Source: an uncultured Pirellulaceae bacterium (GTDB taxonomy: Bacteria; Planctomycetota; Planctomycetia; Pirellulales; Pirellulaceae). Taken from it: a stretch of 7,420 nucleotides of DNA. The position numbers and the translations under genes are program-made. Of the stretch, positions 1 through 6,114 are shown one piece after another (within the stretch, counting starts at the first letter, position 1; each line of letters opens with the position of its first letter). The notes beneath the pieces are model-generated. The model searched no databases, was not told the DNA's origin, and saw only the letters and a program-made list of their open reading frames with translations. Location of the stretch: the NCBI GenBank assembly GCA_947258905.1, contig CAMYKF010000012.1:1-7420 (forward strand), written 5' to 3'.

Positions 1-99
1 GATGACGTCTTTGTCGGCTCAGTTCTTGCTTTGCTGGGAGCGTTGATCATATTTACTGAAGGGTCTGCTGTAGCCCCTTTCATTTACACGTTATTTTAG
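1..99 (+). CDS. Possible 3' end of an unidentified membrane-protein gene (partial)
   Basis: Frame 1 is open from the first base of the window to a TAG at 97-99. The other two forward frames and the three reverse frames are all interrupted within this stretch. The 32 visible residues are strongly hydrophobic (for example SVLALLGALIIF followed by a short polar turn and APFIYTLF), which would suit a C-terminal membrane helix. I do not recognise a family. The reading frame is too short to be statistically convincing. If it is real, the gene converges tail-to-tail on the symporter gene that ends at 335, and the hairpin at 140-171 would sit between the two 3' ends. It could equally be chance open sequence. 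Confidence 0.35.
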   Translation, partial: DDVFVGSVLALLGALIIFTEGSAVAPFIYTLF

Positions 100-334
100 C
101 GCATATTACTTTTGTCCCCTGAAATTCTACGCTGCGTTTAACAATCCTGTTTATTCCTTTACAGGATTGTTGTATCATCATTATTGTGCTTCTGAAATTA
201 ATTAAAAGTACATTCTCAAAAGAACATTACGTACTATGTCTTTCCCATTAAAAACAGAAAATACTCACCTGGGATGCACAAAGCTCGTTATATATTTAGT
301 ACCTCTCCTGCCGCTCTATATATCTACTTCTGTT
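100..334. other. AT-rich intergenic region
   Basis: This stretch is visibly more AT-rich than the rest of the window and contains no convincing gene. A forward ATG at 236 opens a frame of 81 codons, but most of it lies antisense to the end of the symporter gene and it resembles no family. The region holds a perfect hairpin at 140-171. It also holds a weaker imperfect one at 207-235: AGTAC pairs with GTACT, with inner TTCT/AGAA. On the - strand that weaker hairpin would be followed by TTTTAATTAATTT, so it is a possible weak terminator for the transporter operon. Confidence 0.6.
140..171. terminator. Perfect 11-bp hairpin, possible bidirectional terminator
   Basis: AACAATCCTGT at 140-150 and ACAGGATTGTT at 161-171 are exact reverse complements around a 10-nt pyrimidine-rich loop. 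The hairpin lies 41 nt after the TAG at 97-99 and 164 nt beyond the end of the symporter gene on the other strand. That position suits a shared terminator between convergent genes. Neither side has a clean U-tract, so termination is an inference from position and stem quality. It could instead be a protein-binding palindrome or a dispersed repeat. Confidence 0.4.
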
Positions 335-1906
335 TTATTTCCTTTTGTTACCGGTAAAAATTTTGCATTTCGAATTCTTGTCGAAGAACTTGTTCAGGGT
401 GTTTTTGTCAGGTGGTTGGGTGACCAGCGATACCACCACCAGCGTAATGGCAGCCGCGACAAAAATTGTGACCACCGATAACATCGGCGGAATCACCAGC
501 GGACCCAGCTGCACTGCCTGTTCTGGAAAAGTGTAACGTGCATTGGCACCAAATTCTGACTGGCGAAACAGCACAAACCAGGTGACGCCAGCGACCAGAA
601 TACTGGCGAGGGCGCCGGGTGCCGTCAGGCGTCGCCAGTAAACCGAAGCGAATACCAGTGGGAAAAGCCCGGTAAATCCGCTAAACGACCACAGCCCCAG
701 GTCGAACACGGCCCGCGGAAACAGGCTTAGCACAAATGTCAACACGACGACCGCAAACACAAAAAAGCGGGCGCACCACACCCGCGCCTTATCGCTCAAC
801 TTTGGATTGATCGATCTTACGACATCCTCGGTGAACATGGTTCCCAGGCACAGGAATTGGCTGTCCAGCGAACTCATGATCGCAGCGAGGATGCCGGCGG
901 TCAGCAATCCGCCCAGCAGCGGTGTGGCATAGATTTGCACCAGCCGCGCCAACACCACATTTTCACTTTCAAACTCAATGCCACTACCGGCTGCCCAGCA
1001 ACCGATCAGCACACACGGAAACCAGACCACCATCACAAAGATCGGGTGCATGATCACCGGCAGCTTGAAAGCACTGGCACTGCGTGCGGTCAGCCAGTGC
1101 TGGAAAATATGCGGGAACATGGCGACGGACAGCGGGATAAACAAGAAGGAGAACCACTTTGCCGGTGTTAACTTGGCGCGGCCGACATGAGTCTCGGGAA
1201 TTTTTTCCGACGCAGCTTTCAGACTTTCCCAGAACGAATCCATGCCACCCAGTGCCCGGGCGATGGTCACAAACGTCACCACTCCCAGCACCATGAACAC
1301 GGTGGTCTGCAGGGCATTGGCCCACGCCGTGCCACGCATCCCGCCAAAGAACACGTAAGTCAACACAACGAGGCAGATGACAGCGGAAGCCAGCGGTTTG
1401 GGTACTCCATGACCCGAGTTCTCAAACCAGCCCTGATTGGCGAACGCACCCTGCGTCACTTCGCTGACGACCGCTCCAGCCGCCACGACACCGAGCAACA
1501 AATAGGTAATCACCAGCGCCACGAGGATGGGAAACAACAACAACCCAATAAACTGGTTATCCAGGCGTGCGCGGAAATACTGAATCTGTGTACGAAAACC
1601 GTTCTGCCTGCCGATTCTCCATAGCGGCACGCCAATGATCAGAAAACACAGCGAGTGCACGATCCCCGCTGCCGAAGCCATCAGTCCGTAAACACCGGAG
1701 CCCAGGATGAATGACTTGCCCGTCGATCCCACGAGCGCAAAAGCCGTCATCGTGGTGCCGAACAGGGACATCAGCAGCAGAAACGGGCCAATCGAGTGGC
1801 TGGCCAGCATGTAATCCTTTGACGTGCCGCGAAAAAAACGACTGGCCAGCAGACCCAGCCCCAACAGGACGGCCAGGTAACAGCAAATGACGACAAGTTG
1901 AGTCAT
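335..1906 (-). CDS. Sodium/solute symporter, SSS family
   Basis: This 523-residue inner-membrane protein belongs to the sodium:solute symporter (SSS/SLC5) family, which couples uptake of a small solute to Na+ entry. The sequence is a series of hydrophobic helices from residue 4 to about 495. Helix 1 is followed by the usual DYMLASHSIGP loop. The family signature region is GGMRGTAWANALQ (188-200). AAIMSSLDSQ (341-350) carries the paired serines (345-346) that in vSGLT-type transporters lie at the Na2 sodium site. The ATG is set by a strong GGAGG seven bases upstream (1914-1918). It overlaps the stop of the preceding small gene as ATGA, so translation is probably coupled. The last ~25 residues form a Lys/Asn/Phe-rich tail encoded in AT-rich DNA, unlike the rest of the gene. 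The substrate cannot be told from the sequence; family members carry sugars, amino acids, carboxylates or vitamins. Confidence 0.95.
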   Translation of the reverse strand: MTQLVVICCYLAVLLGLGLLASRFFRGTSKDYMLASHSIGPFLLLMSLFGTTMTAFALVGSTGKSFILGSGVYGLMASAAGIVHSLCFLIIGVPLWRIGRQNGFRTQIQYFRARLDNQFIGLLLFPILVALVITYLLLGVVAAGAVVSEVTQGAFANQGWFENSGHGVPKPLASAVICLVVLTYVFFGGMRGTAWANALQTTVFMVLGVVTFVTIARALGGMDSFWESLKAASEKIPETHVGRAKLTPAKWFSFLFIPLSVAMFPHIFQHWLTARSASAFKLPVIMHPIFVMVVWFPCVLIGCWAAGSGIEFESENVVLARLVQIYATPLLGGLLTAGILAAIMSSLDSQFLCLGTMFTEDVVRSINPKLSDKARVWCARFFVFAVVVLTFVLSLFPRAVFDLGLWSFSGFTGLFPLVFASVYWRRLTAPGALASILVAGVTWFVLFRQSEFGANARYTFPEQAVQLGPLVIPPMLSVVTIFVAAAITLVVVSLVTQPPDKNTLNKFFDKNSKCKIFTGNKRK

Positions 1907-2145
1907 GGCCGGTCCTCCGCCGCCTGTTCAGACTCATCGCCAAAGTCAACTTCGTCCGCCGACCGCGGCCAGCAAAACACGCAGATCAAAAACCAGACCA
2001 CCGCAGCGACCATCGACAGCACAACGTGATAAGCCATGTTGTACGGAACGAAACCCAGCACCAGATCGGCCCGGTCCCATTGCCAGTAATCCTGATGCGC
2101 CACCAGTAACACCAGTATCGCAACGAAGACCAACCATTTCTTCAT
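1903..2145 (-). CDS. Small two-helix membrane protein, DUF3311-like, probable symporter partner
   Basis: This 80-residue protein has two hydrophobic segments, about residues 4-16 and 37-59. They are joined by a loop containing DLVLGFVPYNMAYH, the kind of (L)GxP...YH motif seen in DUF3311 proteins. The C-terminal 20 residues are acidic and should be cytoplasmic or membrane-peripheral. DUF3311 genes are commonly found directly before SSS symporter genes, as here. The same arrangement is known for other small families (YhdT with PanF, YjcH with ActP), so a role as an accessory subunit or assembly factor of the symporter is likely but inferred. The ATG has a GGAG eight bases upstream (2154-2157) that overlaps the end of the TRAP permease gene. 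The gene starts 5 bp after that permease and overlaps the symporter start by 4 bp. Confidence 0.85.
   Translation of the reverse strand: MKKWLVFVAILVLLVAHQDYWQWDRADLVLGFVPYNMAYHVVLSMVAAVVWFLICVFCWPRSADEVDFGDESEQAAEDRP
1914..1918 (-). promoter_or_regulatory. Strong ribosome binding site of the symporter gene
   Basis: On the - strand GGAGG ends seven bases before the symporter ATG at 1906. It lies inside the last codons of the DUF3311-like gene. Together with the ATGA overlap, this supports coupled translation of the two proteins and fixes the symporter start. Confidence 0.75.
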
Positions 2146-2150
2146 TTCGC

Positions 2151-4193
2151 TTACTCCGCAGTTTGGGGTGGCGTGACAGGCGTTGCTTCGTTAGCCGCAG
2201 ACGCCCCGGATCCGGCGTCCGGGTCAGGTCCGCTGCCGATGGTGCGCGGCATATTTCTGCTTTTCAAATAATTGACGATTAACAAGGCTGCCACGGCGAC
2301 AGCAGCAACCATTTGAATCCAGAATCCGACACTGTCCCAGCGTGTAAAGAAGAGTGCCAGGCTGAACACGAGCAGCGGTATCCGCACAAAAGTCCCGATT
2401 CCCGCAAAGGCATAGCCCGCCATCGCCGCAGCCAAACCGCAAATTCCGATCAGGGTAATGCCGACATGAGCGGTGACCAGCAATGGATTGGCAGCCTCGT
2501 TTTCGGCGGTCAACATCAGCAGTTCCGGACGGTACACAAACGCAAAGGGCAGGGCAAATCCGACAAGCGCGAATCGAAATGCGGCAAAGGCCGAGCGGAT
2601 TACGTCCCCTTTGGCAATCGCCGCTCCGGCATAGGCCGCCAGCGCCACGGGCGGAGTCACCATGGACATCATGCCGAAATAGAAGATGAACAAATGGGCT
2701 GCCAGCGGAGGCGTATTGAGCGTCGTCAGGACCGATCCCACCGTTAGCGCTACCAGCAAATAGCAAACCGCAGACGGCAACCCCATGCCCAGGATGATGG
2801 TCGAGAACATCAACAGCAGCAAGGCAAGGAAACCGTTGTCTCCGGCCAGCAACTGAACCTTGGCGGGCAACGCCGGCCCCAGCCCCGTCAAATCGACGAT
2901 CCCGAGTATGATGCCGACGCACGATGCCGCCACAATCAGGGCCGTTCCCGACCTCGCTGCCTGAATCATGGCCCGTATCATCTTCGCCGGATCCAGACGG
3001 GTTTGCTTGCTGAACATGCTCAGGATCAGCATCCCGACCAGACTGATACTGACCGAGAGATAAGGCGAGAAGCCGTACAACAGCAAGGCGATCAGAATCA
3101 CAAACGATCCAAAAAACACGACTCCCTGATACGGTGAATAGCTCCGGGATTCCCTGTCGCCGGTTTCGTTGTGGGTGTCGACGGCCGCGCCGATTCTTCG
3201 CGAATGGAAATGCACCGCCAGCAACAACGCCGTGTAATACAGAATCGCCGGAATCAATGCGGCCTGAATGATTTTCAGGATGGTGACATCGGGAACAATC
3301 TCCAGCATCATGTAGGCGCCGGCACCCATGATCGGCGGCATCAATGCGCCGCCGGAACTGGCCGCCGCCTCGATTCCGGCCGCGGCCTCCGAGGTGAATC
3401 CCGTGCTCTTCATCAGCGGAATCGTCAGGGTTCCGGTCGTGGCCGTATTCGCCACGGCACTGCCCGATAATGATCCCATCAGGCCGCTGCTCAACACAGC
3501 GACTTTGGCCGGTCCTCCCGAACTTCTTCGAAACAACCGCCTGGCAAACCGGATGATGTAACCGGTGGCCCCGGTCTGTTCCAGCAAAGTGCCAAACAGC
3601 ACAAACAGGAACACGTATTTGAACATGACGTTCAGGGCGATCCCGAACACGCACATGGTTCCCGATTGCAGGAAGGTCTTCTGGGATATTTGCTGCCACG
3701 TGAACCCGCGGTGCGGAAACAGCCAGTCGGGCATACTTTGCCCAAAGAATCCGTAGAGGATAAAAACCAGCGAAAGCAGTGGCAGCGTCCATCCGATCGA
3801 GCGGCGAGTCGCTTCGAGGATTAACAGAATCCCGATCGACGCGATCACAAAATCCACCGGCTTTTCCTCGCCCGCCCGGTCTCCCAGCAGGGTGCCATCG
3901 ACCCAGAACGCCGACAGCAGTTTTTCGCTTTGCACAAAGACATAACCGAAAACGGCGACCGTCCCCACGATCAGGATCAGGTCGATTATGTTTCCGGGAA
4001 ACCAATTTGGTTTTCGTTTGATCAGCGTGTGCTGAAGGAAAACCAGCGTCAGCCCCAGCATGCCGAACAAGGCGAGTTTGGGCTGGTCATCCAGCAAGGT
4101 GGTATTCACGACAACCAGCACGAACACACACAACACCACCGCCAGAATGTTGAACACGAAATCTCTGTAGCGGCGGGATGTTTGTTCCGACAT
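2151..4193 (-). CDS. TRAP transporter fused permease (DctQM-type), TAXI-associated
   Basis: This 680-residue inner-membrane permease belongs to the fused TRAP family, in which the small DctQ-like and large DctM-like subunits form one chain. The N-terminal part (about 1-150) has several hydrophobic helices. The large domain carries the family's conserved segments: SGLMGSLSGS then AVANTATTGT (236-255), GGALMPPIMGAG (281-292), GMGLPSAVCYLL (469-480) and a MMSMVTPPVALAAYAGA region (508-524). These glycine/serine/proline-rich re-entrant hairpins form the transport site in TRAP proteins. Further helices and a Pro/Ala/Gly-rich tail end the protein. It lies downstream of a TAXI binding protein on the same strand, the standard pairing. 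I chose the ATG at 4193. An in-frame TTG at 4208 would add five residues, and an in-frame TAA lies just upstream of that. Neither start has a clear Shine-Dalgarno site. The substrate is unknown; TAXI-TRAP systems generally import organic acids or amino-acid-like compounds. Confidence 0.97.
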   Translation of the reverse strand: MSEQTSRRYRDFVFNILAVVLCVFVLVVVNTTLLDDQPKLALFGMLGLTLVFLQHTLIKRKPNWFPGNIIDLILIVGTVAVFGYVFVQSEKLLSAFWVDGTLLGDRAGEEKPVDFVIASIGILLILEATRRSIGWTLPLLSLVFILYGFFGQSMPDWLFPHRGFTWQQISQKTFLQSGTMCVFGIALNVMFKYVFLFVLFGTLLEQTGATGYIIRFARRLFRRSSGGPAKVAVLSSGLMGSLSGSAVANTATTGTLTIPLMKSTGFTSEAAAGIEAAASSGGALMPPIMGAGAYMMLEIVPDVTILKIIQAALIPAILYYTALLLAVHFHSRRIGAAVDTHNETGDRESRSYSPYQGVVFFGSFVILIALLLYGFSPYLSVSISLVGMLILSMFSKQTRLDPAKMIRAMIQAARSGTALIVAASCVGIILGIVDLTGLGPALPAKVQLLAGDNGFLALLLLMFSTIILGMGLPSAVCYLLVALTVGSVLTTLNTPPLAAHLFIFYFGMMSMVTPPVALAAYAGAAIAKGDVIRSAFAAFRFALVGFALPFAFVYRPELLMLTAENEAANPLLVTAHVGITLIGICGLAAAMAGYAFAGIGTFVRIPLLVFSLALFFTRWDSVGFWIQMVAAVAVAALLIVNYLKSRNMPRTIGSGPDPDAGSGASAANEATPVTPPQTAE

Positions 4194-4296
4194 TTTGCTG
4201 GTTGCCAACTGCTCAAGCCCAACGGCAGCTTGGGATTACGGAACCTTGCCGCATTCACCAGAGCTTGGTGTTTTCGGGTTGTCCTGAGTTTCTCCG

Positions 4297-4313
4297 ACCC
4301 GGCCATCCCGGGT
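4297..4313 (-). repeat. Short GC-rich hairpin between binding-protein and permease genes
   Basis: ACCCGG (4297-4302) and CCGGGT (4308-4313) form a perfect 6-bp stem with a 5-nt loop, 11 nt after the TAG of the TAXI gene in the direction of transcription. No U-tract follows on the - strand, so it is not a normal terminator. In such a position, hairpins often protect the upstream message or reduce read-through. That would give more binding protein than permease, but here this is inference. The whole gap (4194-4324) has no convincing gene. Confidence 0.4.
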
Positions 4314-4324
4314 ATGAAATTGCG

Positions 4325-5350
4325 CTAATTCGCATCGTCGCCGGCGGAATCGGGCCAGATACCGATTTCCCTGAAATACCGGATGGCGCCGGGATGGAAG
4401 GGCGTCCCCGTGTCTTTCACGATATTTTTTGCACCCAGTGCCTTGCCCGCAGGATGTTGCTCGGTGACCGCGTCGCGATGCTCGTGCAGCAACTTCGTCA
4501 GATTGTAGACCAGATCCTCGTCCACGTTGGCATGTGTCACCAGAATCATATTGCCCACGTTAATCCCGGTCATATCCTCTTCCAGATCGCTGTATTTGTC
4601 GGCAGTGATCGGCACCGGGAAGTAGAACGGATGTTGCTCCATCAGTTTCTGCGGAGCATCTTCATCGAATGTCAGAAACACGACATCCTGTGTCGCACAC
4701 AGACTGGTGACTGCCGGGATGGGAATCGCACCGCCCATAAACGCCGCGTCGGCCTTGCCATCACCAATCATCTCCGATGCCGCCAGATAGTTGCCAGGGA
4801 TGACTTCCATGTCGTCGTACGATACGCCATGCACCTCCAGCAGCGGTTTGAGGAAATAATCGAAGCCGGCTCCCGACGGCCCCAACACCACTCGCTTGCC
4901 CTTGAGGTCCGCAATCGACTCGATGCCGGAACCGCGGGTCGTCACGAACACTCCCACGTTGGGGGCCATGGTAGCGACGACACGAATATCACGGGGTGTT
5001 TCCCACGCTCCCTCACCGCGGACTGCAAAATACGAAATCGCGGCGTTCGCCATTCCGAATTCAATCTCTCCAGACTCCAGCTTGCGGATGTTTTCCTGCG
5101 TCCCCTTGGTGCCCTGAGCCGTCACGGACCAATCGAGATCGCCCTTGTTCGCGTCAAGCGTGTTGGCAATGGCGTTGCCGACCTGGGCAAAAGCGCCGCC
5201 GCCCGGTGCGGTTCCGATGGTGATGAACTTGCGGCCTGAATCCTTGCCCCCCGTCGCATCACAACCGAGGGTCACTACCATTAGGGCAATTGCCAAACAG
5301 GCGAAGCACCCGTGAAGAAACAAGGCAGTTTTGCTGGAGTTGCGGAACAT
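4325..5350 (-). CDS. TAXI-family TRAP solute-binding lipoprotein
   Basis: This 341-residue protein is the extracytoplasmic substrate-binding component of a TAXI-type TRAP transporter. A basic N-terminus (MFRNSSK) and a hydrophobic segment (about 9-28) end in VVTLGC, so Cys30 is the probable lipidation site. The lipobox is not ideal, because Thr rather than Leu/Val sits at -3. The mature domain opens with FITIGTAPGGGAFAQVG (42-58), the TAXI ligand-loop motif. It continues with GTKGTQENIRKLESGEIEFGMAN and later KGKRVVLGPSGAGFDYF, both typical of the family. The open frame extends 42 codons further upstream, but I chose the ATG at 5350. The lipoprotein signal begins there, and an AGGG lies six bases before it (5357-5360). 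The gene leads the transporter operon and is followed by its fused permease after 131 bp. No convincing promoter was seen immediately upstream. Confidence 0.95.
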   Translation of the reverse strand: MFRNSSKTALFLHGCFACLAIALMVVTLGCDATGGKDSGRKFITIGTAPGGGAFAQVGNAIANTLDANKGDLDWSVTAQGTKGTQENIRKLESGEIEFGMANAAISYFAVRGEGAWETPRDIRVVATMAPNVGVFVTTRGSGIESIADLKGKRVVLGPSGAGFDYFLKPLLEVHGVSYDDMEVIPGNYLAASEMIGDGKADAAFMGGAIPIPAVTSLCATQDVVFLTFDEDAPQKLMEQHPFYFPVPITADKYSDLEEDMTGINVGNMILVTHANVDEDLVYNLTKLLHEHRDAVTEQHPAGKALGAKNIVKDTGTPFHPGAIRYFREIGIWPDSAGDDAN

Positions 5351-5484
5351 ATTGGGCCCTGAATGTAAAATGAAAGCCAAAGAAACCGACGCTGACCGCC
5401 CGGGAACGGATTTTTCAACCGCACCGATGTTATCACTGCCCGTGCACAGACGCCAGAATACGCGCCGGCCAGCCACCGAGATGG

Positions 5485-5513
5485 TTGCCCGGCGATCGGA
5501 AAACTTGCCCGGC
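5485..5513. promoter_or_regulatory. Direct repeat TTGCCCGGC x2, candidate operator
   Basis: TTGCCCGGC occurs exactly at 5485-5493 and again at 5505-5513, 20 bp from start to start, close to two turns of the helix. The pair lies 135-163 bp upstream of the TAXI gene start. Regularly spaced identical boxes upstream of a transport operon suggest a regulator binding site, but no regulator gene is visible in the window. The repeat could be chance in GC-rich DNA. Confidence 0.35.
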
Positions 5514-5631
5514 TGTTAAGTCGAATGCGAAGGATTGCCGGTAATCTGCGTATGGGCAGGCAGCTTCAGCATCCGCGGCGAAATGGGCGAATGGCCCGCC
5601 CCTGCTAATGACAGAAAACCGCAAAAACGCC

Positions 5632-5659
5632 TTGAAGTTTCGCGGCAAATTTCCATAAT
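5632..5659 (+). promoter_or_regulatory. Candidate sigma-70-type promoter of rpsR
   Basis: TTGAAG (5632-5637) and CATAAT (5654-5659) are separated by 16 bp and match the -35 and -10 consensus at four and five of six positions. Transcription would begin near 5666, leaving a leader of about 44 nt before the rpsR start. Strength and sigma specificity are inferred only from the consensus match. Confidence 0.55.
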
Positions 5660-5709
5660 GGCGGGTTCGCAATTCAACTTTTGGACCTTGTTTGAACTGA
5701 ATCCAGCCG

Positions 5710-5979
5710 ATGAGAAGACCTTCCCGACCCCGTTCGCGTCGCAAAATGAAAGCCAAGACGCGGACCGTCCGCAAGGATCCGCTGTTCGTCGATGGCCAGC
5801 GTCCCCGTCCCATGTACGTCGATTACAAGGACGTGGATTTCCTCAAGAAACTCGTCAGCCGCCATGGCCGAATCGTCGGGCGTCGCAAGTCTGGTTGTTC
5901 GGCAGTCAGCCAGCGCTCCGTGACAGAAGCTATCAAACGAGCCCGGTTCATGGCCCTGCTGCCCTACGTCGGCGACTAA
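5710..5979 (+). CDS. rpsR: 30S ribosomal protein bS18
   Basis: This 89-residue protein is bS18, a small-subunit ribosomal protein that binds next to bS6 on the platform of the 30S particle. The conserved core is easy to see: YVDYKDVDFLKKLV (36-49), GRIVGRRKSGC (53-63) and the C-terminal helix with QR(S)VTEAIKRARFMALLPY (68-86). This core aligns with E. coli bS18 residue for residue in the AIKRAR...LLPY block. An N-terminal extension of about 25 residues is rich in Arg and Lys. A second in-frame ATG (5746) would remove 12 of these residues, and there is no strong Shine-Dalgarno site before either. The gene is not accompanied by rpsF, ssb or rplI, its usual partners. It is followed by a strong terminator, so it probably forms a monocistronic unit. 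Confidence 0.95.
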   Translation: MRRPSRPRSRRKMKAKTRTVRKDPLFVDGQRPRPMYVDYKDVDFLKKLVSRHGRIVGRRKSGCSAVSQRSVTEAIKRARFMALLPYVGD

Positions 5980-5981
5980 GT

Positions 5982-6032
5982 CCCCGTGGCTCGGGCGTGA
6001 GCTCAGCCGAACGGGAGACGGCGAAGCCGGGG
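5982..6032. repeat. Imperfect GC-rich dyad after rpsR
   Basis: CCCCGTGGCTCG (5982-5993) can pair with CGAAGCCGGGG (6022-6032) as CCCC/GGGG, GGCT/AGCC and CG/CG, with small bulges. It starts three bases after the rpsR stop. It may be a decayed intergenic palindromic repeat or simply part of the rpsR 3' untranslated region. No independent function can be assigned. Confidence 0.3.
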
Positions 6033-6068
6033 TCGGATGAGGGCCGAACTGAACGAACCAACAACCCT

Positions 6069-6099
6069 GCCTGTCCTGCAACGGACGGGCTATTTTTTT
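6069..6099 (+). terminator. Intrinsic terminator downstream of rpsR
   Basis: GCCTGTCC (6069-6076) pairs with GGACGGGC (6083-6090) as an 8-bp stem with one G-U pair and a 6-nt loop. TATTTTTTT follows immediately (6091-6099). This is a textbook factor-independent terminator on the + strand. It lies 89 nt after the rpsR stop and ends only 15 nt before the ATG of the thioesterase gene. Confidence 0.88.
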
Positions 6100-6114
6100 G
6101 CCCGCGACACATCC

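Larger units (their letters stand above)
5351..5709. other. Divergent intergenic region between the transporter operon and rpsR
   Basis: This 359-bp non-coding region separates two divergently transcribed genes. Open frames crossing it on both strands have no recognisable products and end within or antisense to the neighbouring genes. It contains a 9-bp direct repeat (5485-5513), likely relevant to the transporter operon, and a good sigma-70-like promoter for rpsR (5632-5659). An imperfect dyad with CGCCGG at 5463-5468 and CCGGCG at 5489-5494 overlaps the first direct repeat. I found no clear promoter for the transporter operon. Confidence 0.6.

Noticed and set aside
236..481. 81-codon forward frame with a hydrophobic start
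   Set aside because: Its second half is antisense to the symporter gene and turns into a charged, shadow-like sequence. There is no ribosome binding site or family resemblance.
2224..4005. 593-codon open frame on the - strand inside the permease gene
   Set aside because: It is an out-of-frame shadow of the TRAP permease. Its product is rich in Arg, Gly, Cys and His, with no membrane helices or known motifs. Long shadow frames are common in GC-rich genes.
4106..4306. 66-codon frame between the TAXI and permease genes
   Set aside because: It overlaps the permease start in another frame, has no recognisable motif and spans the hairpin at 4297-4313.
4178..5239. 353-codon open frame on the + strand
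   Set aside because: It is antisense to the TAXI gene and the start of the permease. The product is unrecognisable and rich in His, Arg and Cys.
5351..5476. N-terminal extension of the TAXI protein (42 codons upstream of ATG 5350)
   Set aside because: The extension lies before a proper lipoprotein signal sequence, which would then be internal. The ATG at 5350 has an AGGG at suitable spacing.
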